Origin: Rhizobium acidisoli | GTDB lineage: Bacteria; Pseudomonadota; Alphaproteobacteria; Rhizobiales; Rhizobiaceae | DNA length: 64,000 bases | Assembly (NCBI RefSeq): GCF_002531755.2 | Contig: NZ_CP035002.1 | Span: 62,001-126,000 of the forward strand | Reading direction: 5' to 3' | In this document: positions 1 to 9,082 of the stretch, piece after piece | Layout of the letters: each line of letters begins with the position of its first letter | Numbering within the stretch: the first letter of the stretch is position 1 | Notes under the pieces: model-generated | What the model saw: the letters and a program-made list of their open reading frames with translations, nothing else | What the model was told of the DNA's origin: nothing | Databases searched by the model: none | Made by a program: the position numbers and the translations under genes

Positions 1-289
1 ACCGACCGCCCAGGCTATCAGGGATTTCATCCCTCGACAGTCCTGCCGGCTCACGCCGGAAACGGTCGCGGCCCCTTCGAGCCGCGGGTCTCTTCTCTCT
101 ATGACGTCCTATTTTACTCCAGCAAATCCGGCGTCAAGGACGGCGCGGTCTCCCCCAATTTTTCCGCCGCTGCGTTACACTTCGCTACCAAAAAATCGGT
201 TCCCCCGCTTGCGAGCCGCGTGCCGCGGTCCTTGACCCCTCTTTGCAACAGAGTGGCCGATCTCCGTCATCAACGAAGGAGATCACATC
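1..289. other. Upstream stretch, no gene recognised
   Basis: I see no convincing coding frame here. A well-spaced ribosome binding site (AAGGAG) lies at the right edge and serves the gene starting at 290, so the stretch probably holds that gene's promoter and leader. It may also hold the end of a gene lying outside the window. Confidence 0.4.
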
Positions 290-769
290 ATGACAACGGA
301 TCAGAACCTCATGCTCTACACAAAACTTACCGGCTTCCGGCTCGTCGTCCTCGCAAACCACTTCGGTTGCGATAGTGAGTTCTCGCGAGAGCTTCACGAC
401 CGCCTGGCTGAAGGACTCGAGGCGGCAATCGCGCAAATTCAGGCCATCATGGCATTGGAGAGCAGCCTTCTTACAGACAACGACGAGTTCGCCGCATATC
501 AGTTGGAGGGCGCGGTCGAGATTTTCGGGCGCTTTACCATCAATATGCTGGACGAGCTTGAAATCGATTATGAAACGCACGAATACCGCATCAATGGCGG
601 CGGCTGGAGGAACGCCTTGACGGCGGATGACAATGAGGTCGAGGTCAACTATCCCAAACTAGTTGCGTTGAGCGATAACGAGCTTGGCTCGCTGGCGCTG
701 ATCGCAAGGGAAATCACGCTAGAAACTGGAATTCCGGTTCATGCGGCTCGCGCTAATTATATTCTCTAG
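290..769 (+). CDS. Hypothetical protein, 159 residues
   Basis: An acidic, soluble-looking protein of 159 residues with no signal peptide or membrane segment. The ATG is preceded by AAGGAG at good spacing, which makes the start convincing. The first half is predicted helical, and the middle is rich in Asp and Glu. I recognise no family or catalytic motif. It sits beside an antitoxin-like gene and the conjugation block, where plasmids often carry small accessory genes, but no function can be assigned. Confidence 0.65.
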   Translation: MTTDQNLMLYTKLTGFRLVVLANHFGCDSEFSRELHDRLAEGLEAAIAQIQAIMALESSLLTDNDEFAAYQLEGAVEIFGRFTINMLDELEIDYETHEYRINGGGWRNALTADDNEVEVNYPKLVALSDNELGSLALIAREITLETGIPVHAARANYIL

Positions 770-909
770 GTTGAATATAATTTCGCAGCAGAGTCAGTCA
801 GCTCGAGGCGGCGCTCTCCGCTTCGGCGCCACCATCATTGTTTATGCGGCGTAAACGCGGCAAATCGCCTGCGTGGACCTGTGATTTGCCGCAAGATATG
901 GAGATGGCT

Positions 910-1185
910 ATGTCCCGATCCCCTCGATCTTATTCCACGAGCGACCTGTCCCGGAAATCCGGCGACATTATCGCTGAGGCGCTTCGCCATCCGGTCATAA
1001 TCACCCAGCGCAACAAGCCCCGCCTCGTCCTCCTCACTATCGAAGACTACCAGCGACTGCTAACACGGTCTGCTCGACGCACTGCCGGAACCATCGAAAC
1101 GATGTCCGATGAGTTATTCTCCGAGTTCGGAAACGCTGTTGAGACCTATGCTGACGACAGGGAGACGCCACATCGACCGTCATAG
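910..1185 (+). CDS. Phd/YefM-family antitoxin-like protein
   Basis: About 91 residues from the ATG at 910. In-frame ATGs also occur at 838, 898 and 904, but GGAGA sits six bases before 910. The N-terminal half has the Phd/YefM layout: a Ser/Asp-rich start, then a segment ending in PVIITQRNKPRLVLLTIEDY, which matches the family pattern of a beta strand with N-x-P and a hydrophobic strand before a Y-x-R-L helix. Family members bind DNA and neutralise a toxin encoded just downstream. Here the next gene is traG on the opposite strand, overlapping tail-to-tail by six bases, so no toxin partner is present. It may be an orphan antitoxin or a plasmid regulator. Confidence 0.65.
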   Translation: MSRSPRSYSTSDLSRKSGDIIAEALRHPVIITQRNKPRLVLLTIEDYQRLLTRSARRTAGTIETMSDELFSEFGNAVETYADDRETPHRPS

Positions 1186-3096
1186 CGTCGGTTTGACGAA
1201 GCGGTTCGCCTTGGCGACCCTATCCATCTCCTTGCGCCGGAAGTAGATCGCCCGTCCGCAACGGATCGGACGATGGCCCTGCACGATGATGATCTGCTCG
1301 TCCTTGCGCATCGACTGGGTGATTTCATGCGGCATGATCAACGGCCTCCGCTGAAAACTGAGGCTCTCCGATTTCCGCGTGCCGCCGTTCCGGCTGTCCC
1401 AGCCGAGATTACGTGAGCTGCCTTTTACCTCGACGGTCATCTCGCCACATTGGGCCGAGACGGTGCGCGCGGTGTCGAGCGCTTTGATCGCCGCGTAGCT
1501 TGCAAAGGCGCAGCCCTCGATCCACGACGTCGCCCCATCTTTTCCGAAGTGCCGTTCCAATTGGCCGACAGATTGGTACATCAGCATTATGCTGATTCCA
1601 TACTTGCGGCCGCGGTCGCGCGCTTCCTCCAGCACGCGCATGTAGCCAAGAAGGTCGACCTCATCCAGCATAAACAGCGCCCGCCGCCGGAAGACGCCGT
1701 CGGCCTGCACCATGGCGTTGATCAACGACCCGATGATGACTCGGCCGATCCCAGGATAGGAGCGCAGGATGGAAGCCGGTATGTTCAGGAAGACATCTTT
1801 CCTGCCGCTGACGATATCGCTCGGTTTGAAGGCTTTGCCGCAAACCAGCGCGGCGTAATTGTCGAGCGAGAGCCACTGCGTGTCTTTCGATGCTGTGGAA
1901 TAGACGCCGCTGAAGGTCTGCTCGGTCATGTTGGTGAAGACACCCAGAGTTTCGCGGATGAAGTCCGATTGCGAGTTCTCCTGAATGTCGCGCAGCATGG
2001 CGAGCACCGAGGGCTCCGGCTCGGAAACGATCTCCCTCAAGCTTCGCAGATTCCGCCGGCCGGCATATTCCGGCGACAGCAGCACATGGGCCAGCAGCCC
2101 CGTCAGCAGATTGTGTGCCTGGCTCTGGAAATAGGAGCCGGTCGAGCTTTCGAAGCGCGCGCTCTCCGACAGCAGCATATGCGCGATGCCGACAATATCC
2201 TCTTCCTTTTGGCGCGACGTCTCTATCCCATCCAGTACGTTGAAGCCCATGATCGGGTTTGTGGGATCGAGCACCATCACCTCGCGCCCGAGCGCATGGG
2301 TGCGATGCTCGACGACCATAGGCGCCACCTCGGTGGAGGGGTCAAGGCAGATCAGAGGCCCGGTATATCGTAACGCCGTCGGCACGACGTTGCTGGTGGT
2401 CTTGTATCCGCCGGATCCTGCGAAAAACAGCATATGGGTAGAATCGAAGTCCTGCTTGTAGGTGAGCAGCGGCGCCTTGCCACCCTGTCCCCACGTGCTG
2501 CGATCGTTTGCATCGAAGGGGAGCTCATGGACGATTTCCTTGTCGACCCGATAGCGCTCGCCGACGACGATCTCCCCATCGGGCGGAAACAGTTTTGCGG
2601 CCGCCGCCATGGGCAGCCAGTCGGCGTCCCCGAACGTTCCGCGCCGGGCGCGTTTGATGTCATCCGGCACGACGACGGAGATGCGAGCCGCCACCGCCAC
2701 CGCCAGGAATCCCGCGACGGCGCCGATGACTGCGACCATATCAATATAGGATAGCGCTCGATCCCATGTGATGATCCCGGCCTGCACCGATGGTCCAAGC
2801 CGGGCGAATTCGCGCAGGGCATAGAAGGCGGCGATGCCCAGATAACACAGAAGGCTTGTCATCGCGACCGGCCTTCGCCGATGCAGCGGCAAGGCCCAGA
2901 CGGCCAGCAGCCCGGCGAGCGGCCCGAGCAGCAGCGCCGGCACAGGTGCAGCCCGCAGGAACCAGTATTCCATCCTTCCCGGCATGCCGGCGGCGAGCCC
3001 AGGCCAACGCCAGCCCGCAATGTAGACCGCAATTGCGGTGACCACGACAGGCGCGAAAACTAATAGGCTCGGATGCGGCTTCCCTCTCGCTATCAT
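1180..3096 (-). CDS. traG: Ti-type conjugal transfer coupling protein TraG
   Basis: A VirD4/TraG-family type IV coupling protein of 638 residues, normal for the family. It is an inner-membrane ATPase that brings the relaxosome to the mating channel. Several hydrophobic segments occupy roughly the first 140 residues. A Walker A motif (GSGGYKTT) lies near residue 227, and a Walker B motif (LFMLDEVDLLG) near residue 475. The start overlaps the traD stop (ATGA), so the genes are translationally coupled. The order traC-traD-traG, divergent from traA across oriT, is the known Ti/rhizobial plasmid arrangement. Confidence 0.95.
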   Translation of the reverse strand: MIARGKPHPSLLVFAPVVVTAIAVYIAGWRWPGLAAGMPGRMEYWFLRAAPVPALLLGPLAGLLAVWALPLHRRRPVAMTSLLCYLGIAAFYALREFARLGPSVQAGIITWDRALSYIDMVAVIGAVAGFLAVAVAARISVVVPDDIKRARRGTFGDADWLPMAAAAKLFPPDGEIVVGERYRVDKEIVHELPFDANDRSTWGQGGKAPLLTYKQDFDSTHMLFFAGSGGYKTTSNVVPTALRYTGPLICLDPSTEVAPMVVEHRTHALGREVMVLDPTNPIMGFNVLDGIETSRQKEEDIVGIAHMLLSESARFESSTGSYFQSQAHNLLTGLLAHVLLSPEYAGRRNLRSLREIVSEPEPSVLAMLRDIQENSQSDFIRETLGVFTNMTEQTFSGVYSTASKDTQWLSLDNYAALVCGKAFKPSDIVSGRKDVFLNIPASILRSYPGIGRVIIGSLINAMVQADGVFRRRALFMLDEVDLLGYMRVLEEARDRGRKYGISIMLMYQSVGQLERHFGKDGATSWIEGCAFASYAAIKALDTARTVSAQCGEMTVEVKGSSRNLGWDSRNGGTRKSESLSFQRRPLIMPHEITQSMRKDEQIIIVQGHRPIRCGRAIYFRRKEMDRVAKANRFVKPTL

Positions 3097-3326
3097 TCAG
3101 CCGCCTCCTCGATGCGTGACGGAATGCCGTCTAACGAAGTGGCTTTGAAAGCGTCTTCTCCGATATCGCATAGCCGCTTGTGCTCGGCGGAGCCGGGGGT
3201 GAGCTTTGCCAATTCTGTGAAGCCGCCAAGCAGGAACGCCCGATCCGCCTTCGACAGTCCGGCTCGGATGACGATGCCGCCCAACAGGATTTTCTCGCGC
3301 GTATCGCGCTTGCGTTCAGCCGTCAT
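3093..3326 (-). CDS. traD: Conjugal transfer protein TraD
   Basis: A small basic protein of 77 residues from the ATG at 3326. It begins with the family's RKRDTREKI...GG...KAGL-like pattern (here RKRDTREKILLGGIVIRAGL). TraD is a conserved accessory protein of Ti-type DNA processing, encoded between traC and traG. Its exact role is poorly known, but it is probably part of the relaxosome. An alternative TTG start at 3392 with a GGAAAGGGG site upstream would add 22 residues (KRVDQQIAALERR) that also look family-like, so the true N-terminus is uncertain. It overlaps traC by 11 bases and traG by four. Confidence 0.85.
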   Translation of the reverse strand: MTAERKRDTREKILLGGIVIRAGLSKADRAFLLGGFTELAKLTPGSAEHKRLCDIGEDAFKATSLDGIPSRIEEAAE

Positions 3327-3603
3327 TTGGAACCTGCCCCTGCGCTCCAGCGCCGCTATCTGCTGGTCGACGCGTTTGAGGAGCAGGGACAACGACCCCT
3401 TTCCTTTCCTCCTTGCGAAACCGCGCGGCGATCTCCTTGACGATCCGATCGACCTCCTCATCGGCGATCTCCATCTCGGCCAGGCCGGATTTGGTGACAG
3501 CGCGGGCAAACCGTTCCGCCGATTTGACGATCAATAGACGTTTGCGTTCGCGCAGCCTCTCGATCTGGGCGTCGAGATCGGCGATCGATGATTTGGTCGA
3601 CAT
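3316..3603 (-). CDS. traC: Conjugal transfer protein TraC
   Basis: A 95-residue protein that opens with a charged coiled-coil-like helix (DLDAQIERLRERKRLLIVKSAERFA, split around residues 8-32) and ends in a flexible, Pro/Gly/Gln-rich tail. Its size, position next to oriT and divergence from traA match TraC of Ti-type plasmids, a small relaxosome protein. The ATG at 3603 follows GGAAAGGAA. It is the first gene of a traC-traD-traG operon transcribed away from oriT. Confidence 0.85.
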   Translation of the reverse strand: MSTKSSIADLDAQIERLRERKRLLIVKSAERFARAVTKSGLAEMEIADEEVDRIVKEIAARFRKEERKGVVVPAPQTRRPADSGAGAQGQVPNDG

Positions 3604-3714
3604 TCGCGGTTCCTTTCCGTTTCGGACAATCGAAGCGATGATTATACTGACTAGCATAAGATAGTAAAGTCCGCTACCCTGCAACCGGAACAGCGGCATC
3701 GGCCCTACGGTCCG

Positions 3715-3760
3715 ATCGGTTCGAGGGCGCAATATACGTCGCTGTCGCGACGTGCCTGGT
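3715..3760. other. oriT: Origin of transfer (oriT), Ti/RSF1010-type nick region
   Basis: The 173-bp gap between the divergent traC and traA genes contains a GGGCGCAATATACGTCGC stretch (3725-3742). Its complement carries the TTGCGCCCT-like nick region of Ti and RSF1010 origins. It continues into a perfect inverted repeat, ACGTCGC at 3736-3742 and GCGACGT at 3747-3753, with a four-base loop. The position is exactly where Ti-type origins lie. The relaxase TraA would nick here. The precise nick base is inferred by analogy. Confidence 0.85.
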
Positions 3761-3776
3761 CAGTCTGGAGATACCA

Positions 3777-6700
3777 GTGGCGATCATGTTCGTCAGAGCG
3801 CAGGTGATCAGCAGGGGAGCCGGACGCAGCATCGTCTCGGCGGCTGCCTATCGTCATCGCGCCCGAATGATCGACGAACAGGCGGGAACGTCGTTCAGCT
3901 ATCGCGGCGGCGCCTCCGAGCTGATGCATGAGGAACTGGCGCTGCCGGGTGAGATCCCGGCCTGGCTGCGATCGGCGATATCAGGTCAGTCCGTCGCCCG
4001 GGCGAGCGAAGTGCTGTGGAATGCCGTCGACGCTTTTGAGAAGCGGGCGGATGCACAGCTCGCCCGCGAACTGATCATCGCCCTGCCGGAGGAGCTGACG
4101 CGGGCGGAGAACATTGCGCTGGTCCGCGACTTCGTCCGCGACAATCTCACCTCGAAAGGAATGGTCGCCGACTGGGTCTATCACGACAAGGAGGGTAACC
4201 CGCACATCCACCTGATGATGACGCTGCGGCCGATGATCGAGGAGGGTTTTGGACCGAAGAAAGTTCCGGTCCTCAGTGAAGAGGGCAAGCCGCTGCGTGT
4301 CGTCACGCCGGATCGACCGAATGGGAAGATCGTCTACAGAGTTTGGGCGGGCGACAAGGAAACGATGAAGGCCTGGAAGATCGCCTGGGCGGAAACGGCC
4401 AATCGGCATCTGGCGCTCGCCGGCCATGAGATTCGCCTCGACGGTCGCTCCTATGCCGAACAGGGCCTCGGCGGCATCGCACAAAAACACCTCGGGCCGG
4501 AGAAGGCGGCACTCGCCCGGAACGGCAGGGAGCTCTACTTCGCACCGGCCGATCTCGCCCGGCGCCAGGAAATTGCCGACCGGCTGCTGGCCGAGCCGGA
4601 CCTCTTGTTGAAGCAGCTCGGCAACGAACGCTCCACCTTCGATGAGAGGGATATCGCCAAGGCGCTGCACCGCACTGTCGACGATCCCGGCGATTTTGCC
4701 AACATCCGCGCCCGGCTGATGGCGTCGGACCAGTTGGTCATCTTGAAGCCGCAGGAGATCGATCAAGAGACAGGGAAGGCGGCCGCGCCTGCCGTGTTCA
4801 CCACGCGGGACATCCTGCGTATCGAATATGACATGGCGCAGTCGGCACGGGTGTTGTCGAAGCGTGGCGGCTTCGGTGTTTCCAGGCGGCACGTTGAAGC
4901 GGCGATTGATCGCGTCGAGAGCCGTGATCCCAAAAATCCATTCCGGCTCGATGCGGAGCAGGTCGATGCTGTCCATCATGTCACCGGTGATAGCGGTATT
5001 GCCGCCGTCGTCGGCCTGGCGGGCGCCGGCAAATCGACCCTGCTTGCCGCGGCGCGGCTTGCCTGGGAAAGCCAGGGACGCCGGGTGATTGGTGCCGCCC
5101 TTGCCGGCAAGGCGGCGGAAGGGCTGGAAGACAGTTCCGGCATCACGTCGCGCACGATCGCCTCCTGGGAACTCGCCTGGGCCAATGGGCGCGACGCACT
5201 CCATCGCGGTGATGTGCTGGTCATCGATGAAGCCGGCATGGTCGCCTCGCAGCAGATGGCCCGTGTATTGAAGATCGCCGAAGAGGCTGAAGTGAAAGTC
5301 ATTCTCGTCGGCGACGCGATGCAGCTGCAACCGATCCAGGCGGGTGCTGCCTTCCGGGCAATCACCGAACGGATCGGCTTTGCCGAGCTTGCCGGCGTGC
5401 GCCGCCAGCGTGAGGCGTGGGCGCGAGATGCCTCGCGGCTCTTTGCTCGTGGTGACGTCGAGAAAGGTCTCGACGCCTATGCTCAACAGGGCCATCTGGT
5501 CGAGGCGGGCACGCGCGAGGAAACCATTGATCGCATCGTCTCCGACTGGGCTGCTGCGCGCAAGCAGGCAATCGGTCGGTCGATCTCGGAAGGTAGAGAT
5601 GGCCATCTTCGCGGCGACGAACTGCTGGTGCTCGCCCACACCAATGATGACGTCAAACGCCTGAACGAGGCGCTGCGTGAAGTGATGGCTGGGGAGGGGG
5701 CGTTGAGCGACAGCCGCGCTTTCCGGACCGAGCGCGGGACGCGAGACTTCGCCGTCGGCGACCGCATCATCTTCCTGGAAAATGCTCGCTTCCTCGAGCC
5801 GCGGGCCAAGCACTCCGGGCCGCAATACGTCAAGAACGGCATGCTCGGCACGGTCGTCGCGACCGGTGACAAACGCGGCGATCCGCTGCTGTCGGTTCTG
5901 CTCGACAATGGCCGCAAGGTCGTCTTCAGCGAAGACAGTTATCGCAATGTCGATCACGGCTATGCCGCAACGATCCACAAATCGCAAGGCGCCACCGTCG
6001 ACCGCACCTTCGTGCTCGCCACCGGCATGATGGACCGGCATCTGACCTATGTGTCGATGACCCGGCATCGTGACCGCGTCGACCTTTATGCAGCGAAAGA
6101 AGATTTTGAGCCGAGACCGGAATGGGGACGCAAACCGCGCGTCGATCACGCCGCCGGCGTCACCGGCGAGCTTGTCGAAACCGGCGAAGCCAAATTCCGG
6201 CCCGAGGACAAGGATGCCGACGACAGCCCCTATGGCGATGTCAGGACGGATGATGGAACCGTCCACCGGCTGTGGGGCGTGAGCCTGCCGAAGGCGCTCG
6301 AGGATGCCGGCATCTCCGACGGCGACACCGTCACGCTGCGCAAGGATGGTGTCGAGCGGGTCAAGGTTCAGGTTGCTATCGTCGACGAGGCGACGGGTCA
6401 GAAGCGTTACGAGGAGAGGGAAGTCGACCGCAACGTCTGGACGGCCAGCCGGATCGAAACCGCCTATGTCCGCCGGGAGCGCATCGCGCAGGAAAGTCAT
6501 CGGCCGGAGGTGTTCGAGCAGCTCGTCGAGCGATTGTCGCGTTCCGGCGCCAAGACGACGACGCTCGATTTTGAAAGTGAGGCCGGCTATCGCGCTCAGG
6601 CGCAAGACTTCGCCCGGCGCCGCGGGCTTGATCATCTTTCGCTCGCCGCAGCCGAGATGGAGGAAAGCCTTTCCCGGCGCTGGACGTGGATTGCCGCAAA

Positions 6701-8414
6701 GAGGGAGCAGGTGGAAAAGCTCTGGGAAAGGGCAAGCGTGGCGCTCGGCTTTGCCATCGAGCGAGAACGGCGGGTCGCCTACAACGAGGCGCGAACTGAA
6801 CCCCACATCGTCTCGGGCGCAAGCGCTGGCGAAGCACACTATTTGATCCCGCCGACCACTTCGTTCGTCAGGAGCGTCGAGGCGGATGCGCGGCGGGCGC
6901 AGCATTCGTCGCCGGCCTGGGCGGAGCGGGAAGCAGTCCTTCGGCCGCTGCTTGATAAGATCTACCGGGATCCGGATGCAGCACTTGTTGCCCTGAATGC
7001 GCTCGCCTCGGACGCCGGCACTCAACCCCGCAGGCTCGCCGACGAGCTTGCCGCAGCCCCCGACCGGCTCGGCCGGTTGCGTGGCTCCGAGCTGATCGTC
7101 GACGGACGCGCGGCGCGCAACGAGCGCAAGGTCGTCATGGCGGCTGTGAAGGAATTGCTTCCCTTGGCTCGCGCCCATGCGACCGAGTTCCGCAGAAACG
7201 CCGAACGGTTCGAACTCCGTGAACAGACGCGCCGCTCCTATATGTCATTGTCGATCCCGGCGCTCTCCGAACGCGCGACGGCGCGTCTTATGGAGATTGA
7301 GGCGGTGCGCAGCCGGGGCGGGGACGACGCCTATAAGACGGCCTTTGCGCTCGCCGCCGAGGACCGCACCATCGTCCAGGAAATCAAGGCGGTCAGCGAA
7401 GCATTGTCCGCCCGCTTTGGCTGGAGTGCCTTCACCGCGAAGGCGGATACGGTTGCTGAACGCAATATTGCTGAGCGTATGCCGGAAGATCTGACGGCCG
7501 GCCGGCGCGAGGAACTGACCGGGCTGTTCGAAGCCGTGAAGCGTTTTGCCGGAGAGCAGCATCTCACCGAGCGCCGGGATCGTTCGAAAGTCGCCGCCGG
7601 CGCGAGCGCCGATTTGAGCAAAGAGTCAGGAAAGGAAAATGTCACCATGCCGCCCATGTTTGCCGCCGTCACCGAGTTCAAGACGTCGGTCGACGATGAG
7701 GCTCGATTGCGAGCGCTCTCTAACCCTCTCTACCGTCAACAGCGGCCCGCATTGGCCAACGCCGCGACGACCGTCTGGCGCGATCCGGCGAGCGTCGTCG
7801 GCAAGATCGAGGAACTGCTCGGGAAAGGTTTTGCCGCTGATCGCATTGCCGCAGCAGTGACCAACGATCCGGCCGCCTATGGTGCGTTGCGCGGCTCCGA
7901 TCGCCTGATGGATCGGATGCTGGCGTCCGGCCGGGAACGGAAAGAGGTGATGCGGGCCGTGCCCGAAGTGGCAGCCCGCCTGCGGTCGCTTGGGACCGCC
8001 TATGCAAACACCCTCGAAGCCGAGCGTCAGGCCATCATCGAAGAGCGCCGACGCATGGCGGTTGCTATTCCCAGTCTGTCGAGAGCTGCGGAAGAGGCCC
8101 TGCTGCACCTAACGGCGGAGGTGAAAACGAATGGTCGCAAACCGCATGTTTCGGCGACTCCCCTCGATTCGAGCATTCGCCGAGAGTTCGCCGACGTCAG
8201 CCGGGCCCTCGACGAGCGCTTCGGGCGAAATGCCATCATCCGCGGTGACGAGGATCTCATCAGCCGCGTGCCGCCGGCGCAGCGGCCGGCCTTCGCGACG
8301 ATGCAGGACAGGTTGAAGGTGCTGCAGCAGACCGTACGCCAGGAAAGCAGTGAACAGATTATCGCGGAACGCCGCCAGCGCGCTTCGCAACGCAGCCGCG
8401 GCATCGGGCTGTGA
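3777..8414 (+). CDS. traA: Ti-type relaxase/helicase TraA with C-terminal BID-like modules
   Basis: A relaxase-helicase of 1545 residues that nicks oriT and unwinds the transferred strand. The N-terminal MobA/MobL-type domain has Tyr25 (SAAAYRHR) as the likely catalytic tyrosine and a metal-binding HIH at 143-145. A RecD-like helicase follows, with Walker A GLAGAGKST around 413-421 (Lys419), Walker B IDEAG at 483-487, and a late helicase motif YAATIHKSQG near 730. Ti-plasmid TraA proteins are nearer 1100 residues. The extra C-terminal part, from about 1030, contains two related modules (about 1031-1288 and 1297-1545). Each carries an LRGS block, a basic ERKEVM/ERKVVM helix and an IPxLS motif, resembling the BID secretion-signal domains known from TraA proteins of some rhizobial plasmids. 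The start is GTG at 3777, with an ATG at 3786 as the alternative. No traF/B/H genes follow. Confidence 0.93.
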   Translation: MAIMFVRAQVISRGAGRSIVSAAAYRHRARMIDEQAGTSFSYRGGASELMHEELALPGEIPAWLRSAISGQSVARASEVLWNAVDAFEKRADAQLARELIIALPEELTRAENIALVRDFVRDNLTSKGMVADWVYHDKEGNPHIHLMMTLRPMIEEGFGPKKVPVLSEEGKPLRVVTPDRPNGKIVYRVWAGDKETMKAWKIAWAETANRHLALAGHEIRLDGRSYAEQGLGGIAQKHLGPEKAALARNGRELYFAPADLARRQEIADRLLAEPDLLLKQLGNERSTFDERDIAKALHRTVDDPGDFANIRARLMASDQLVILKPQEIDQETGKAAAPAVFTTRDILRIEYDMAQSARVLSKRGGFGVSRRHVEAAIDRVESRDPKNPFRLDAEQVDAVHHVTGDSGIAAVVGLAGAGKSTLLAAARLAWESQGRRVIGAALAGKAAEGLEDSSGITSRTIASWELAWANGRDALHRGDVLVIDEAGMVASQQMARVLKIAEEAEVKVILVGDAMQLQPIQAGAAFRAITERIGFAELAGVRRQREAWARDASRLFARGDVEKGLDAYAQQGHLVEAGTREETIDRIVSDWAAARKQAIGRSISEGRDGHLRGDELLVLAHTNDDVKRLNEALREVMAGEGALSDSRAFRTERGTRDFAVGDRIIFLENARFLEPRAKHSGPQYVKNGMLGTVVATGDKRGDPLLSVLLDNGRKVVFSEDSYRNVDHGYAATIHKSQGATVDRTFVLATGMMDRHLTYVSMTRHRDRVDLYAAKEDFEPRPEWGRKPRVDHAAGVTGELVETGEAKFRPEDKDADDSPYGDVRTDDGTVHRLWGVSLPKALEDAGISDGDTVTLRKDGVERVKVQVAIVDEATGQKRYEEREVDRNVWTASRIETAYVRRERIAQESHRPEVFEQLVERLSRSGAKTTTLDFESEAGYRAQAQDFARRRGLDHLSLAAAEMEESLSRRWTWIAAKREQVEKLWERASVALGFAIERERRVAYNEARTEPHIVSGASAGEAHYLIPPTTSFVRSVEADARRAQHSSPAWAEREAVLRPLLDKIYRDPDAALVALNALASDAGTQPRRLADELAAAPDRLGRLRGSELIVDGRAARNERKVVMAAVKELLPLARAHATEFRRNAERFELREQTRRSYMSLSIPALSERATARLMEIEAVRSRGGDDAYKTAFALAAEDRTIVQEIKAVSEALSARFGWSAFTAKADTVAERNIAERMPEDLTAGRREELTGLFEAVKRFAGEQHLTERRDRSKVAAGASADLSKESGKENVTMPPMFAAVTEFKTSVDDEARLRALSNPLYRQQRPALANAATTVWRDPASVVGKIEELLGKGFAADRIAAAVTNDPAAYGALRGSDRLMDRMLASGRERKEVMRAVPEVAARLRSLGTAYANTLEAERQAIIEERRRMAVAIPSLSRAAEEALLHLTAEVKTNGRKPHVSATPLDSSIRREFADVSRALDERFGRNAIIRGDEDLISRVPPAQRPAFATMQDRLKVLQQTVRQESSEQIIAERRQRASQRSRGIGL

Positions 8415-9082
8415 AAATCAATGAACACGCGAAGTGGTCGGGCTTCAGACGGCGCTGTCCACCGGCGCGGTTAGTCAACTTCGTGAATAAGCGGCGATCA
8501 AAGACTGTTGGCTGTCAGGTCTCACGCTCGAGCCGCAGCAGTCTCCTCTGCGTTCAGATGTTTGAAAACCCTCACCCAAAAGCTGAAGTCACCGGCACGG
8601 CCGTCGGAGCGCGCGCCTAATGCGCACCAGGCCGCCGCCGTTTTCGCATTTAGTCCGTAAAGCGATCGAGCGGCATCACTTGTATCCCCAACATCTCTAT
8701 CACTCCAAATATCAGGCGTGGCCGCGGCGGCGCAGCCGCGTGAATACTCTTCGAATATTTCGCGCATTGAAAAACCCCGTTACCGTCCGGAAACAGGTCG
8801 TCAAGATATGCCGGACGTTGATCCCATCAAATGGGCCACGATCACGTGCCGTCCCTGGCAAATATGCGCTTCGGCGCGAAATTCCTTCCGCATTCAACAT
8901 TATGTTGTAACAAAATAAAAAGGCAAGCTATAAAAATACCCGGAATGAGAGCGCTTTCGTGACTCGTTCAAGCCAAGTGCGAAGCTAATGCGTGAGGTTC
9001 CCATGAAAGTGACATATCCTGGCGAATATTTTGTGGTATCAAAATCCATCTTGATAAGGGTCTCGGATTGCGGGGCCAGCAG
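8415..9082. other. Intergenic stretch between traA and the regulator gene
   Basis: About 670 bases with no coding frame I can support. The composition falls from GC-rich to AT-rich toward the right. The right part holds a probable operator (8900-8915) and is the likely promoter region of the regulator starting at 9083. It marks the boundary between the conjugation block and the metabolic island. Confidence 0.5.
8900..8915. promoter_or_regulatory. Putative GntR-type operator, left end of island
   Basis: TTATGTTGTAACAAAA differs at one position from TTTTGTTGTAACAAAA, the complement of the perfect site at 16114-16129. It lies about 170 bases before the regulator gene at 9083. The same palindrome family occurs beside gntR, which suggests that the regulator at 15369 also controls this end of the island. 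A looser relative, GTTGCATAAACAAAA, lies at 9829-9843 before the oxoamine synthase gene. Confidence 0.55.

Noticed and set aside
1450..2373. A 307-codon plus-strand frame inside traG
   Set aside because: Antisense shadow of the coupling protein with no homology-like blocks.
3981..7178. A 1065-codon open frame on the minus strand inside traA
   Set aside because: It is fully antisense to the conserved relaxase-helicase, and its translation resembles no family. Long antisense frames are common in GC-rich genes.
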